From Mesorhizobium sp. M2E.F.Ca.ET.219.01.1.1 (GTDB lineage Bacteria > Pseudomonadota > Alphaproteobacteria > Rhizobiales > Rhizobiaceae): 64,000 nt of DNA. The DNA lies in NCBI RefSeq assembly GCF_004016445.2, contig NZ_SADT02000001.1, positions 911,630 to 975,629 on the forward strand, written 5' to 3'. Below, in pieces: positions 44,804 through 53,440 of this stretch. The number at the start of each line of letters is the position of its first letter. Positions within the stretch are counted from its first letter, which is position 1. A model generated the notes under the pieces. The model made no database searches. It was not told where the DNA came from and saw only the letters and a list, made by a program, of their open reading frames with translations. Made by a program: the position numbers and the translations under genes.

Positions 44804-45298
44804 ATGCTGCAAAAAAAGATCTGCATGTTGGGCGGGTTCGCCGTCGGCAAGACGAGCCTGGTGCGCAGGTTTGTCCAAAGCATCTTCTCGGAAAACTACC
44901 TGACCACGGTCGGCGTCAAGATCGACAAGAAAAGCGTCGTGTTTCCGGACAAGACCGTGGACCTGATCTTGTGGGATCTGGCCGGCGAAGACGATATCGG
45001 CTCGTTCCGCGTCAGCTATGTGCGAGGCGCGACCGGGCTCGTGCTCGTCGTCGATGGAACCCGGCCAGCCACTCTTGCCGTGGCGCTCACGCTGCGCGAA
45101 CGATGCGAGGCCGAATTCGGCGCCATGCCCTTCATACTGCTGTTCAACAAATCCGATCTGACCGATCGGTGGGCAATATCGGATGGTGAGATCGACGAAC
45201 TCAAGCAACGTGGATGGCAGATCTATCTGACGAGCGCGCTTTCGGGCGAACATGTCGACGATGCGTTTCGTCAGCTTGCTTCGATGGTCGCCAAGTAG
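44804..45298 (+). CDS. Ras/Rab-like small GTPase
   Basis: A 164-residue protein, the size of a bare Ras-fold domain. G1 is GGFAVGKTS (residues 10-18), G2 is TTVGVKIDKK with Thr35 (Rab-like), G3 is WDLAGED (57-63), G4 is NKSD (115-118) and G5 is TSALSG (143-148). The residue matching Ras Gln61 is Glu62, so intrinsic hydrolysis may be slow or need another protein. There is no C-terminal prenylation Cys. It lies 13 bp after the OmpA-like gene and 3 bp before the cyclase gene. It belongs among prokaryotic Ras-superfamily GTPases; it is not clearly MglA. Confidence 0.9.
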   Translation: MLQKKICMLGGFAVGKTSLVRRFVQSIFSENYLTTVGVKIDKKSVVFPDKTVDLILWDLAGEDDIGSFRVSYVRGATGLVLVVDGTRPATLAVALTLRERCEAEFGAMPFILLFNKSDLTDRWAISDGEIDELKQRGWQIYLTSALSGEHVDDAFRQLASMVAK

Positions 45299-45301
45299 AC
45301 C

Positions 45302-46372
45302 ATGTCCAGTTTGCCGAAAGAAGTCAGAGGCTGGATATACGACTTCTTCTCGAATGAGCGCTTCGCAGCGTATCTGAAGATCGACACCCGGCAATGCATA
45401 GAAGCCAAGGGCGGCAATCTCGATTTTTACGGGCTCTCGTCGCTTCGCATCGGCGAGCCCATTGCCGAGCAGCTTGAATTCATGGAAGGGCTGCTGCCTT
45501 GCCCCGAGCTTCCATTTCATATGCCGATGATGGAACTGCCCGGCGGGCATGTCGCGGACCTTCACTTCTTTGGCGATGGCGACTCGGTGTGGCTGGTCTT
45601 TCTCGACGCCACGCCCGAACGCGACCACCAGCAGCGGCTTCAGCAGAAGGCATATGAAATGACGCTCCTGCAGGAGAGGGAGCGTCAACTCAATGCGAAG
45701 CTGCAATCGACGAACGAGGCATTGAGGGAGAGCCAGGAGGGTTTGTCGCGCGAGTACCGGCGCGCCGAATCCCTGCTCCTCAACATTCTTCCGGCCTCAA
45801 TCGCGGAGCGGCTGAAGGCGGACGAGCAAATTGCGGACAGCCACGCCGAGGTCAGTGTGCTTTTTGCCGACATCGTCGGTTTTACGGAAAGAGCGCGGAA
45901 TGTCGGAGCCACGACGACGCTCGCTATCTTGAATTACTTCTTCAGGGCGGCGGATCTGCTCTCGGAACAACACGGCTGCGAAAAGATCAAGACCATCGGC
46001 GATTGCGTCATGGCGGTCGCTGGCCTGCCCGTCGCGCGATCCGATCATGCGCAAGCCCTTGCGCATTATGCGCTTGAGCTGCGGGAGGCGGCCAGGCGCG
46101 AGCGCTTCGCAGGAGAACCGCTAAGCCTTAGAATTGGAATTCACTCAGGGCCAATCGTCGCTGGCGTCATCGGCAAAAGGCGGTTTGTCTATGACCTGTG
46201 GGGCGACACCGTCAATCTCGCCGCGCGCATTCAAAAGGCCGCGGAGCCCGATGAAATCCGTATTTCGGATGCAACCCACGAATTGCTCGGACCGGATTTT
46301 GCCTGCGACCCGCTCGGAGAAACGGAATTGCGTGGTACGGGTCGTGTGCGAATGTGGCGGCTCCGCGGCTGA
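45302..46372 (+). CDS. Class III adenylate/guanylate cyclase with PAS-like N-terminal domain
   Basis: A 356-residue protein. Residues 1-105 resemble a PAS-type sensor (LDFYGLSSLRIGEPIAEQL, WLVFLDATPERD). A coiled coil (about 108-160) leads to the catalytic domain (about 180-355). Metal-binding Asp190 (LFADIVGFTE) and Asp234 (KTIGD) are present, as are the purine-selecting Lys230 and Asp298, and transition-state Asn305 and Arg309 (DTVNLAARI). These residues favour adenylate cyclase activity. There is no membrane segment. The gene is last in the operon, so the GTPase or the repeat protein may control it. Confidence 0.92.
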   Translation: MSSLPKEVRGWIYDFFSNERFAAYLKIDTRQCIEAKGGNLDFYGLSSLRIGEPIAEQLEFMEGLLPCPELPFHMPMMELPGGHVADLHFFGDGDSVWLVFLDATPERDHQQRLQQKAYEMTLLQERERQLNAKLQSTNEALRESQEGLSREYRRAESLLLNILPASIAERLKADEQIADSHAEVSVLFADIVGFTERARNVGATTTLAILNYFFRAADLLSEQHGCEKIKTIGDCVMAVAGLPVARSDHAQALAHYALELREAARRERFAGEPLSLRIGIHSGPIVAGVIGKRRFVYDLWGDTVNLAARIQKAAEPDEIRISDATHELLGPDFACDPLGETELRGTGRVRMWRLRG

Positions 46373-46407
46373 TTTGCCGTGCTTCGAGGGCGCAATCCAA
46401 ATCGCTT

Positions 46408-47853
46408 CTATCCCCGCATAATGCGATAGACGGTAGCATCACCTTCCACGCCTCGAAGAGGCGCGTCAAAGGCCACGACATGATGGCCGGCGAGCATGTC
46501 GCTGACCCCGGGCGCGGAATGGAGCGCCTCGGAAATGCAGACCTGTCCGGCTTCCGCCAAGGACTGCACGCGCGCGGCCACATTCACGGTCTGGCCGAAA
46601 TAGTCGAGGTTGTCGTTGAGCGTCACGGCGATCGACGGTCCACAGTGGGCACCGATCTTGAGGATGATCCCCGGGCCGTCATGGTCGCTGTTGAAACGAT
46701 CGATTTCTTCAAAGATGTGGAGTGCAGCCGAAATCGCATCCGACGGCTGCGAAAACGCAGCCATCACCGCATCCCCAATCGTCTTGACCACCGCTCCGGA
46801 ATGTTGCTGAACCGCCGCGTTGACCAGAGCAAAATGCTCGCGGACCAATGCATAGGCGTTGAGGTCACCCAGGCGCTCATACATGGCGGTCGAACCCTTG
46901 AGGTCGGTGAACAGGAAGGTGACCTGCCGGATGCCGAGCCCCTCCTTCTCGTCGACACGTTCGGACCGGAAGAGCTGGCGGAAGGTTTGCCGCGCAAGCA
47001 GCGCTCCGCCGGAGACATAAGGGTCGAAATCAAGCGCCGGCTTGGTGGTCAGCGCGACAAGCTCGGGCGGCCAGTTGATGGCAAGCAATGAACCTCGCAC
47101 CGGCCCCCTGTTCGCCACCTCAATGACAATCGGACCAGGCGGCACGGCGGGCAACGCCGGCAAGAAGCGTTTGCCGTCATAGTCGATCTTCAGAAGCGTC
47201 GGCGCCAGCACCGGATCGCCTGATATCGGCACAGTGAATGCGGCCTGCGTCTGCACGTTGACGCCCGCAAGGGCGCCCGGTCCCAGGTCGGCGCGGAGCA
47301 CTGTGGTGGTCCCGGGCGGCAGAAACGTCATGCCCCGAACGAAGCCGCGCAGAACGTCAACAAAGCGAACGTCTTGCCCGGGTAATCGCCCGTCATGTCC
47401 GAAGTGCAGCTTCCAGTGAAAATCCTCGACAGGCAGCGTCTCGGGATCATGGTGCGGCAGGCGCCGCAGCTTCGGGGATATCGAGAAGGTGACCTCGATG
47501 AAATCGTCGAGGTCGGTGTCGCCCGACACGTCGCACAGGCCACAGACGTAGTGGGTCTTCAGCGTGCGCAGGGCACCGAAACTGTCGAGCACCATCCCGG
47601 ACTGGGGACAGAGCACATCCCAGCTCATGTCGAACAAGCCGCAGCGGGCGGCGTGAAGGAAGAGGTCGATTGCTTCAGGCTCGGCGATTGCGCGGTCGCG
47701 GGCAAAGGCCAGCGGATTGACACGATAGAGCGAGTGGTCGTCGGCGCTCCTGATCAATGTCTCGAATTTCGAGATGACGCGCGGGCTCCAGGCGCGCGCC
47801 TGCTCCACCTTGGTCATCTTGCTTTCGAGAAGACGATCGTCGACTACCGTCAC
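46408..47853 (-). CDS. Class III cyclase with DUF5939-type N-terminal domain
   Basis: A 481-residue protein. The N-terminal 290 residues contain a Cys-bearing region (THYVCGLCDVSGDTDLDDFI) and a beta-rich part typical of the DUF5939 domain found with cyclases. The catalytic domain (about residues 305-480) has Asp317 in FLFTDLKGST, VVKTIGDAVMAAF and YFGQTVNVAARV, so metal, purine and transition-state residues are all present. The start ATG 47853 could also be ATG 47817. It is convergent with the operon cyclase, only 35 bp away. Confidence 0.9.
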   Translation of the reverse strand: MTVVDDRLLESKMTKVEQARAWSPRVISKFETLIRSADDHSLYRVNPLAFARDRAIAEPEAIDLFLHAARCGLFDMSWDVLCPQSGMVLDSFGALRTLKTHYVCGLCDVSGDTDLDDFIEVTFSISPKLRRLPHHDPETLPVEDFHWKLHFGHDGRLPGQDVRFVDVLRGFVRGMTFLPPGTTTVLRADLGPGALAGVNVQTQAAFTVPISGDPVLAPTLLKIDYDGKRFLPALPAVPPGPIVIEVANRGPVRGSLLAINWPPELVALTTKPALDFDPYVSGGALLARQTFRQLFRSERVDEKEGLGIRQVTFLFTDLKGSTAMYERLGDLNAYALVREHFALVNAAVQQHSGAVVKTIGDAVMAAFSQPSDAISAALHIFEEIDRFNSDHDGPGIILKIGAHCGPSIAVTLNDNLDYFGQTVNVAARVQSLAEAGQVCISEALHSAPGVSDMLAGHHVVAFDAPLRGVEGDATVYRIMRG

Positions 47854-48002
47854 GCCCGATCCTCAGCCTTGCCTCGCGACAGCCTACTAAAAAACCAGCG
47901 CGATGCGAATGGGTTGACTTCCTTGGTTGTATGACAGTCGGCCTGGATCAGCATAACGTTTCGTCGAACCGCCAGCCTGATCTATCTCCTGGTGGAGCTT
48001 TC

Positions 48003-50225
48003 CTACTCCGTCGTGCTGGCTTTTTTCCTGCGCCGGTTGGTGTGCGACTGCGCGACGGCGAGTTTCAACTCGGGTGTGATCTCCAAAGGCGCATTCTCTG
48101 CCCCATGTGGGCTCTGCAGCCCCTCGACGTGAACGGTCGGGAATGGCAGTTCGATGCCCTGCTCCTTGAAGACCTGGCGGACGCGTACATAGAATTTGCG
48201 TTTCATGCCGAAGGCGCCTCCCGGTCTGGTTGTGACCTTGACCCTCAAGACGATGCCGTACTCGCCGAATTCCTGTACGCCCTGCATCTTGATCGGTGAA
48301 AGCACCCAGGGTTTGAATTCGGGATCCTCCGCCAGTTCGAGGCCTATTCGCTTGATCAGCTTGCGAGCGAAGTCGATGTCGGTGTCATAGCCGACGGTGA
48401 TGTTGAATTTGTCGGTGACCCAGTCACGGCTCTGGTTCTGGACTGCCCCGAGTTCACCGAAAGGTATTGTGAACAGCGAGCCACGATGGTGGCGCAGCTT
48501 CACTGAGCGCAGCGAAAAGCTCTCCACCGTTCCCACATAACGGCCGGCTGTAATGTATTCGCCAACACGAAACGCATCATCGAGCAGAAAAAACACGCCC
48601 GAAATGACGTCCTTGACCAGGGTCTGCGCCCCAAATCCCACAGCAACACCAACGACGCCAGCGCCGGCGATCAGCGGGCCGATCTGAATACCGACCGATG
48701 CGAGCATCATCAGCACCGCCATGACGACGATCACCGCCAGCAGAATGTTTTGGATGATCGGCAAGAGCGTGTGCAGCCGCGCCTGCTGCGGATCGACGAC
48801 CGGCATCTCCTCGTCGCTGATCTCCGCGTGCTGCGTGTCGATGCCCAGCTTTCTCTCGATCAAGGCTTTGATGATCGACCAGCCGAAATCGGCGGCAAGA
48901 GCAATGACCACGACATTGATCAAGCCGCGCAATATGAGCGTGGTCGTCGTGTTGCTGTCCTGCATCGACTGCATGTCCAGACCCCAGGCACGCGCAAGAA
49001 GGTAAGCCGCCGCCAGGATCAAGATCATCCGGACTGCGCGATCGATGACAGCGATCGTCACCGCAGGGATCGTAGGCCGGCCAGACTCTTCCGAACCCGG
49101 CCGCAGGACGAAATTGACCCCGCGCTGCGTCAGCACGATTGCCAAAGGCAGGAAGAATGCGGCGAAGGTAAACCAGAACAATATGGGAAGGCCTGCGATG
49201 CGCAGCAGGAACAGGCCGACGAAGTAAGCAGTCAAAGACCATGTCGCTGCGGTGTGACCGTGCCCATCGTTCCGCTGTGTTCTTGGCCTACGCCAAACGG
49301 CAATCAGAAAGAGCAGCAGCAGTACGAAATCGGCACCTACCGACAGCACCAACATTCCGTCCTGATCGATGCCGAGACCCGGCAGGAGGATGAACGCGGC
49401 GGCGAAGAAGGCGAAGACGCCGAAGATCCTGGGTACCCAATAGAACCAATGGTCGGCCGTTTCGTTGGTGACCGGCAAAGCGCGAACCTCGACCGAGTTT
49501 TCGACCTGCATGAAGGAGGGGACGAGCAGGGCTGCGAGGTACATGCGCACCGCCGCTGTGGCGACCGCAGCCATCAGAAAGGTCAGCACGATCTCGCGGA
49601 TAAGCATTGGCCAGTCGAACAAGATGAACGCGCCGGCGCTGCCCAGCGCGAACGAGACGATCAGCAGGCTGGAGTAAAGCGTGCGGCCACCAATCTTCCT
49701 GGCCCGCCCGATGGGCGTATCTTTCGATTGTGCAATGATCCAAAGACGAAACGGACGGGTGAGCTTGTACGTTGCCCAAGTGAGCGCCAGGCCGGCAGCG
49801 ATAAAAATCGCGACCAGAAAAAGCACGCCGGCGGGCCTCTTGCCGGACATATCCTCCATGGTCTCGGTCCGAATGCGCGCGAACTGGCCTGGCAGTGAGG
49901 GCAAGGTCCGCACGATTCTTTCGATATGATGCTTGATCCGATCGAGCATCGAGGATGCCATCGTATTCATCCGGCCTGGCGCGGCCGCGGCGTCGGACGA
50001 TGCGCCGGCCGGTGAAGCTCCTGCCGCGGCAGGGGCTGCCGTTGAACCGGCATCCTGCTTTCGTTGTTCGGCCACCCAGGCCTTCACTGATGGATCGTCG
50101 AGAAGATCGAACAGCTGTTTGACCTTTTCGGGCGGGACGGTCGCCGGCGCCTGCGCCTGTGCCGGACCGGCCAACAAGAGGGCGACCACCGCAAAGACGA
50201 GCGGACGGGCAATCATGACCAACAT
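48003..50225 (-). CDS. Large MscS-family mechanosensitive channel
   Basis: A 740-residue membrane protein. The signal peptide MLVMIARPLVFAVVALLLAGPAQA is followed by a periplasmic helical region (about 25-130), many membrane segments (about 145-530) and the MscS core near residues 520-690 (IAGAGVVGVAVGFGAQTLVKDVISG, the pore helix and Gly/Ala-rich lining; GTVESFSLRSVKLRHHRG, the beta domain). ATG 50225 is preferred over ATG 50300 because the signal peptide begins there and GGAG lies upstream. It opens under hypo-osmotic stress in the family. It is adjacent to the cyclases, but a link is not proven. Confidence 0.92.
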   Translation of the reverse strand: MLVMIARPLVFAVVALLLAGPAQAQAPATVPPEKVKQLFDLLDDPSVKAWVAEQRKQDAGSTAAPAAAGASPAGASSDAAAAPGRMNTMASSMLDRIKHHIERIVRTLPSLPGQFARIRTETMEDMSGKRPAGVLFLVAIFIAAGLALTWATYKLTRPFRLWIIAQSKDTPIGRARKIGGRTLYSSLLIVSFALGSAGAFILFDWPMLIREIVLTFLMAAVATAAVRMYLAALLVPSFMQVENSVEVRALPVTNETADHWFYWVPRIFGVFAFFAAAFILLPGLGIDQDGMLVLSVGADFVLLLLFLIAVWRRPRTQRNDGHGHTAATWSLTAYFVGLFLLRIAGLPILFWFTFAAFFLPLAIVLTQRGVNFVLRPGSEESGRPTIPAVTIAVIDRAVRMILILAAAYLLARAWGLDMQSMQDSNTTTTLILRGLINVVVIALAADFGWSIIKALIERKLGIDTQHAEISDEEMPVVDPQQARLHTLLPIIQNILLAVIVVMAVLMMLASVGIQIGPLIAGAGVVGVAVGFGAQTLVKDVISGVFFLLDDAFRVGEYITAGRYVGTVESFSLRSVKLRHHRGSLFTIPFGELGAVQNQSRDWVTDKFNITVGYDTDIDFARKLIKRIGLELAEDPEFKPWVLSPIKMQGVQEFGEYGIVLRVKVTTRPGGAFGMKRKFYVRVRQVFKEQGIELPFPTVHVEGLQSPHGAENAPLEITPELKLAVAQSHTNRRRKKASTTE

Positions 50226-50490
50226 CGCCGTCAAATCTCCGAGACGTCTTGCCAGGTGCGCTGGTTTCCTGTCTCCCAATCGTCGAATCATGAGTGGCAT
50301 CGTGCTGCAACCTTCCGGTCAAATCGGTAAGCAAGGACATCTACGTCCATCGTTGCCCTACCTTGAAGAAACCGACATTGCGGTGCAAGACGTCGCCGTC
50401 CCAGGGCGCGCGATCGAAGCGCCTCTCAAAGTTTTCCGCCCTCTTGGATGTGATCCACCATGTTCATCAAGGGATGAGGTCCACTCCCAC

Positions 50491-50814
50491 TCAATTTACG
50501 TGGACGACGACGTAGCGTCCGCTGTAGGCCTGATAATATGTGCCGCCGCAGTACCAAAGCACGGTGCCGTTGACCGAGGTTTTCACACATGCCGCCGGGA
50601 GCCTGGCCACGTAAATGGTCGAGCGGCGGATCGTTCGACGCGTGGTGCGCCTCGCGACACCTGCGACGCTGCCAGGCGTGAGCGGACGGCCGACTCTCGC
50701 CTGCGCGTCGCTGACAAAGGGGCCGAACGGGCCAACCGTGTCCACCAGCCCAGCAAACATCAGGGCGGCGACGATTCCTGCAGCGCCGGTCAATCTCGAG
50801 CTAGGTCTTGTCAT
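50491..50814 (-). CDS. Small exported protein of unknown function
   Basis: A 107-residue protein. The signal peptide (MTRPSSRLTGAAGIVAALMFAG) is followed by a basic linker (RRTTRRTIRRSTIYVA) and an aromatic-rich end with GTVLWYCGGTYYQAYSGRYV. The pattern resembles rhizobial DUF6515-like small outer proteins, but I cannot confirm that. ATG 50814 follows GGAGG at 8 bases. It is a single gene. Confidence 0.7.
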   Translation of the reverse strand: MTRPSSRLTGAAGIVAALMFAGLVDTVGPFGPFVSDAQARVGRPLTPGSVAGVARRTTRRTIRRSTIYVARLPAACVKTSVNGTVLWYCGGTYYQAYSGRYVVVHVN

Positions 50815-51003
50815 TTTTGCATCCTCCCAAGAGCTCACCGCTCCGTGTGTTTTTGTTTCCGGCCTACGCAGCCTCCGCTGCCGACCCTACGGCCAGTATT
50901 TTAGAATATACTAATTCTCGATTTTGGCTTCTATCCGGATTGCGCAAATTCCATCGAACCGCTTGCATGGGGACCAGCATTTCTCGGCGCAGGGTGCGCC
51001 CAG

Positions 51004-51978
51004 TCACGATCTTCCGGCGCGCTGCAGTGTTTCGTAGGGAGATTCACCGAAGAAGAGTCGATAATTCGCGGCGAAGCGGCCCAGATGGGTGATCCCCACA
51101 TCCATAGCGACCGCGGTAACGCTCAAGCCGTCAGCACGTGCCGTGGTAAGGAGCCGTCTGGCTTCGTTGAGGCGGAGCGCTCTGATGAATTCGAGCGGGG
51201 TCACAGCGAACGTAGTGCGGAAGGCGTACTCCAGCTGTCGACGGCTGACGCCGATTTCCTTGCACAGTCGAACGATGCGTATGTCTTCCTGGATATGAGT
51301 GCGAATGAAATCCTCGGCCGCCGACGCTTGTCTCAAATGACGACTCGTGGAACCGGTTGTCCCGGTCTCACGATTGTCTGCGCCCGCGAAGGCGTCAGCC
51401 ACCATCCCTAGATATTCCACGAACGCACCTGGAGGCTGCTCCGGCAGAACGGAGTCACTTGCAATTGCCCCGAGGTGGTCCGCCATCGACTTCATCAGGC
51501 GTCGGATTCTTTGCGCTTCGTGGGCGGGGAGCCGTACTGCCGAGGGGCGATCGCTGATCTGTTCGAGGACCGTTCCCGCGGCAACCGACTGGATTTCCAT
51601 CCAGGTTGCGGTCGGAACAATGGCGACAACGTAAGTGAGGCCAGGCCGGACCGTTGCAGTCACGGTCGTGCCGGCAGGGATCGCGAGGATCAAGTCGTCT
51701 TCAAGCGGGATTCCGCATATCGCCGACCCACAGGCCCGCTCGATGGCCACCAACGCCACGGAGCCTGAATCGAAACCGCCATTGGCGCGGAAGGCGCAAT
51801 TGAATTCTGGCAGGTCGAGCGCCCACTTGCCGGGAGACTGGATTTGCCGGATGCGGGAGGGAACGTAGCCGGGCGAAAGCCTGTCTATTTTCACCGGCAG
51901 ACCAGAGGCGGCGCTGGTGAGGTCGTCAGGGTCAAGTTGTACATCCCTGTACGAAGGCGATGATGGCCAGGCAGTCAA
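51004..51978 (-). CDS. AraC-family regulator, likely controller of the sulfatase island
   Basis: A protein of about 324 residues. The C-terminal AraC domain has two HTH units: IRIVRLCKEIGVSRRQLEYAF (first) and LSVTAVAMDVGITHLGRFAANYRLFFGESP (second, split here at the conserved FxxYRxxFGxxP). The N-terminal part resembles the AraC_binding_2 type. I chose TTG 51978, with AAAAGGA 6 bases upstream; the alternative GTG 52062 lies inside a conserved regulatory stretch. It is divergent from the outer-membrane protein gene at 52200. Confidence 0.87.
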   Translation of the reverse strand: MTAWPSSPSYRDVQLDPDDLTSAASGLPVKIDRLSPGYVPSRIRQIQSPGKWALDLPEFNCAFRANGGFDSGSVALVAIERACGSAICGIPLEDDLILAIPAGTTVTATVRPGLTYVVAIVPTATWMEIQSVAAGTVLEQISDRPSAVRLPAHEAQRIRRLMKSMADHLGAIASDSVLPEQPPGAFVEYLGMVADAFAGADNRETGTTGSTSRHLRQASAAEDFIRTHIQEDIRIVRLCKEIGVSRRQLEYAFRTTFAVTPLEFIRALRLNEARRLLTTARADGLSVTAVAMDVGITHLGRFAANYRLFFGESPYETLQRAGRS

Positions 51979-51988
51979 GGCACGTCCT

Positions 51989-52094
51989 TTTGCGCAAACT
52001 GGATAGCAGGACGATTGTATTAGATATAGCTTAAGCACAAATTGCGCGAGATCAATTTGCACTTAGGTCGCCGACCAACGGCCTAGTGGGGATA
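51989..52094. promoter_or_regulatory. Duplicated regulatory stretch, copy A (araC-like/OMP intergenic)
   Basis: This stretch begins with the palindrome TTTGCGCAAA, continues with TGGATAGC, TTGTA, GCGCGAGATCAA and TCGCCGAC, and ends GTGGGGAT. Its order and spacing match copy B at 53170-53276 with few indels. It lies between the divergent AraC regulator and OMP genes and probably contains AraC binding sites. Confidence 0.7.
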
Positions 52095-52199
52095 GGCCGT
52101 GTGGCCAAGTTGACGGAGCGCAAAGCGAGGGTTCATCCAATGTGGAAGAGTAGTCTCTGCTTGGGATAGTCGGGCAGCAAAAACGACAAATGGGGGACG

Positions 52200-52994
52200 A
52201 TGATGAAGAAATTTCGTTTGGCCGCCCTGGCAACGGCCGGGGCATTGGTACTTGGTGTGGCCAATGCCTTTGCAGCAGACATCGCCAAGCCACAGGACGA
52301 CGGTTGGACCTTTACTGTCGCGCCGTATCTGTGGGCATCTGGAATCAAGGGCGAAAGCGGCCTCTTTGGATTCCCGCCTCAGGACGTCGATGTGAGCTTC
52401 AGTGACGTGCTGCACCACCTCAAATTCGGCTTTATGGGGCTCACGGAAGCTCGCAATGGGCCTTTCACCATCAGCACGGACATTGTGTACGCCAAGCTCG
52501 ACGCCAACATAGGCACCCCCAGAGGAATCCTCGCCTCCAACATCGATGCGACGGTGAGCACGTTCATGGGCACCGCGCTCGGTGGTTACAGCGTCTACTA
52601 TCAGGATGGGACGAATTTCGACCTTGTCGCCGGAGCCCGTCTCTGGTCGGTCGACAACAGTTTCGACTTCCACGGCGGTGCGCTGGACGGCCGCTCGGCG
52701 AGCGACGGTGATACATGGGTCGATCCGGTGATCGGCGCCAAGTTCAAGGCTGATGTCGGCAATGGATTCTACCTCGCCGGCTGGGGCCTCGTCGGTGGCT
52801 TCGGCGCCGGATCCAAATCGATGTGGGACGTGATGGGCGGCGCCGGGTATCAGTTCAACGACAAGATGTCGATGTTCGTCGGCTATCGGGCCGTACACGA
52901 CAATTACAGCCACGACGGCTTCGTGAACAAACTCACCCAGCAGGGTCCATTGCTGGGGTTCACCTATCAATTCTCGCCAGCCCATCCGGGATAA
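52200..52994 (+). CDS. Outer-membrane beta-barrel protein
   Basis: A 264-residue protein. The signal peptide (KKFRLAALATAGALVLGVANAFA) is followed by alternating amphipathic strands (WTFTVAPYLWASGIKGE, GFMGLTEARNGPFTISTDIVYAKLD, FYLAGWGLVGGFGAG) ending in an aromatic strand (GPLLGFTYQFSP), typical of an 8- or 10-stranded outer-membrane barrel. ATG 52200 or 52203 may start translation. It is adjacent to the AraC gene and shares a promoter-like stretch with the sulfatase gene, so it might admit sulfated substrates. This is inference. Confidence 0.8.
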   Translation: MMKKFRLAALATAGALVLGVANAFAADIAKPQDDGWTFTVAPYLWASGIKGESGLFGFPPQDVDVSFSDVLHHLKFGFMGLTEARNGPFTISTDIVYAKLDANIGTPRGILASNIDATVSTFMGTALGGYSVYYQDGTNFDLVAGARLWSVDNSFDFHGGALDGRSASDGDTWVDPVIGAKFKADVGNGFYLAGWGLVGGFGAGSKSMWDVMGGAGYQFNDKMSMFVGYRAVHDNYSHDGFVNKLTQQGPLLGFTYQFSPAHPG

Positions 52995-53440
52995 TAGCGG
53001 ATTGACATGAAGTGGCTGGTTCCCGGCGGCGCTTGCGACTGCCGAGAGTGAGGAACTGCGCCGTCGAATACCTTTTTGGCCGCATCCGGAACGTTGAAAC
53101 CGCCTGGCAGGCTCATCCCCCTGGGCGGCGCTCCCTATGGCCAGCGATGCGCCCCAGCCGCCAGAAAACTTTGCGCAAAGTGGATAGCGGCCCGGTTGTA
53201 CTAGGAATAACCTGGAATCCGAATAGCGCGAGATCAAACAGCGCAAGAATATCGCCGACGAACGGCGAGTGGGGATCATGGGCAGGCTGAACCACTTCAG
53301 AGATGTGCGCAGAGGGCATCGGGTGCCCCTGAAGCAATCCTCTGTTGTGTAGCCGGCGGCTGCCTTGGCGGGCGGGTCGAAAAATCAGATGCGATTTGGG
53401 TTTGAGTGAAGCGGCGTGAATAACAGAGCAGGGGCGTAAC
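52995..53440. other. Intergenic region before the sulfatase genes
   Basis: This 446-bp stretch has no convincing gene. Positions 53170-53276 carry regulatory copy B. A weak frame with VEYLFGRIRN (53054-53083) faintly recalls a transposase end, but it is too short to call. Confidence 0.45.
53170..53276. promoter_or_regulatory. Duplicated regulatory stretch, copy B (upstream of sulfatase 1)
   Basis: It carries TTTGCGCAAA, TGGATAGC, TTGTACTAG, GCGCGAGATCAA, TCGCCGACGAACGGC and GTGGGGAT in the same order as copy A at 51989-52094. It ends about 165 bp before the sulfatase start, so it is most likely the promoter and operator region of the sulfatase cluster. Confidence 0.7.

Noticed and set aside
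44804-45298. MglA polarity GTPase
   Set aside because: No MglB/roadblock partner is nearby and the switch regions look more Rab-like; a general Ras-superfamily call is safer.
51979-52062. N-terminal extension of the AraC protein from GTG 52062
   Set aside because: The extra 28 codons lie in the duplicated regulatory stretch, while TTG 51978 has a good ribosome site.
53012-53290. Possible IS transposase end (VEYLFGRIRN)
   Set aside because: Only about ten residues resemble an IS5-type C-terminus; there are no inverted repeats or other transposase blocks.
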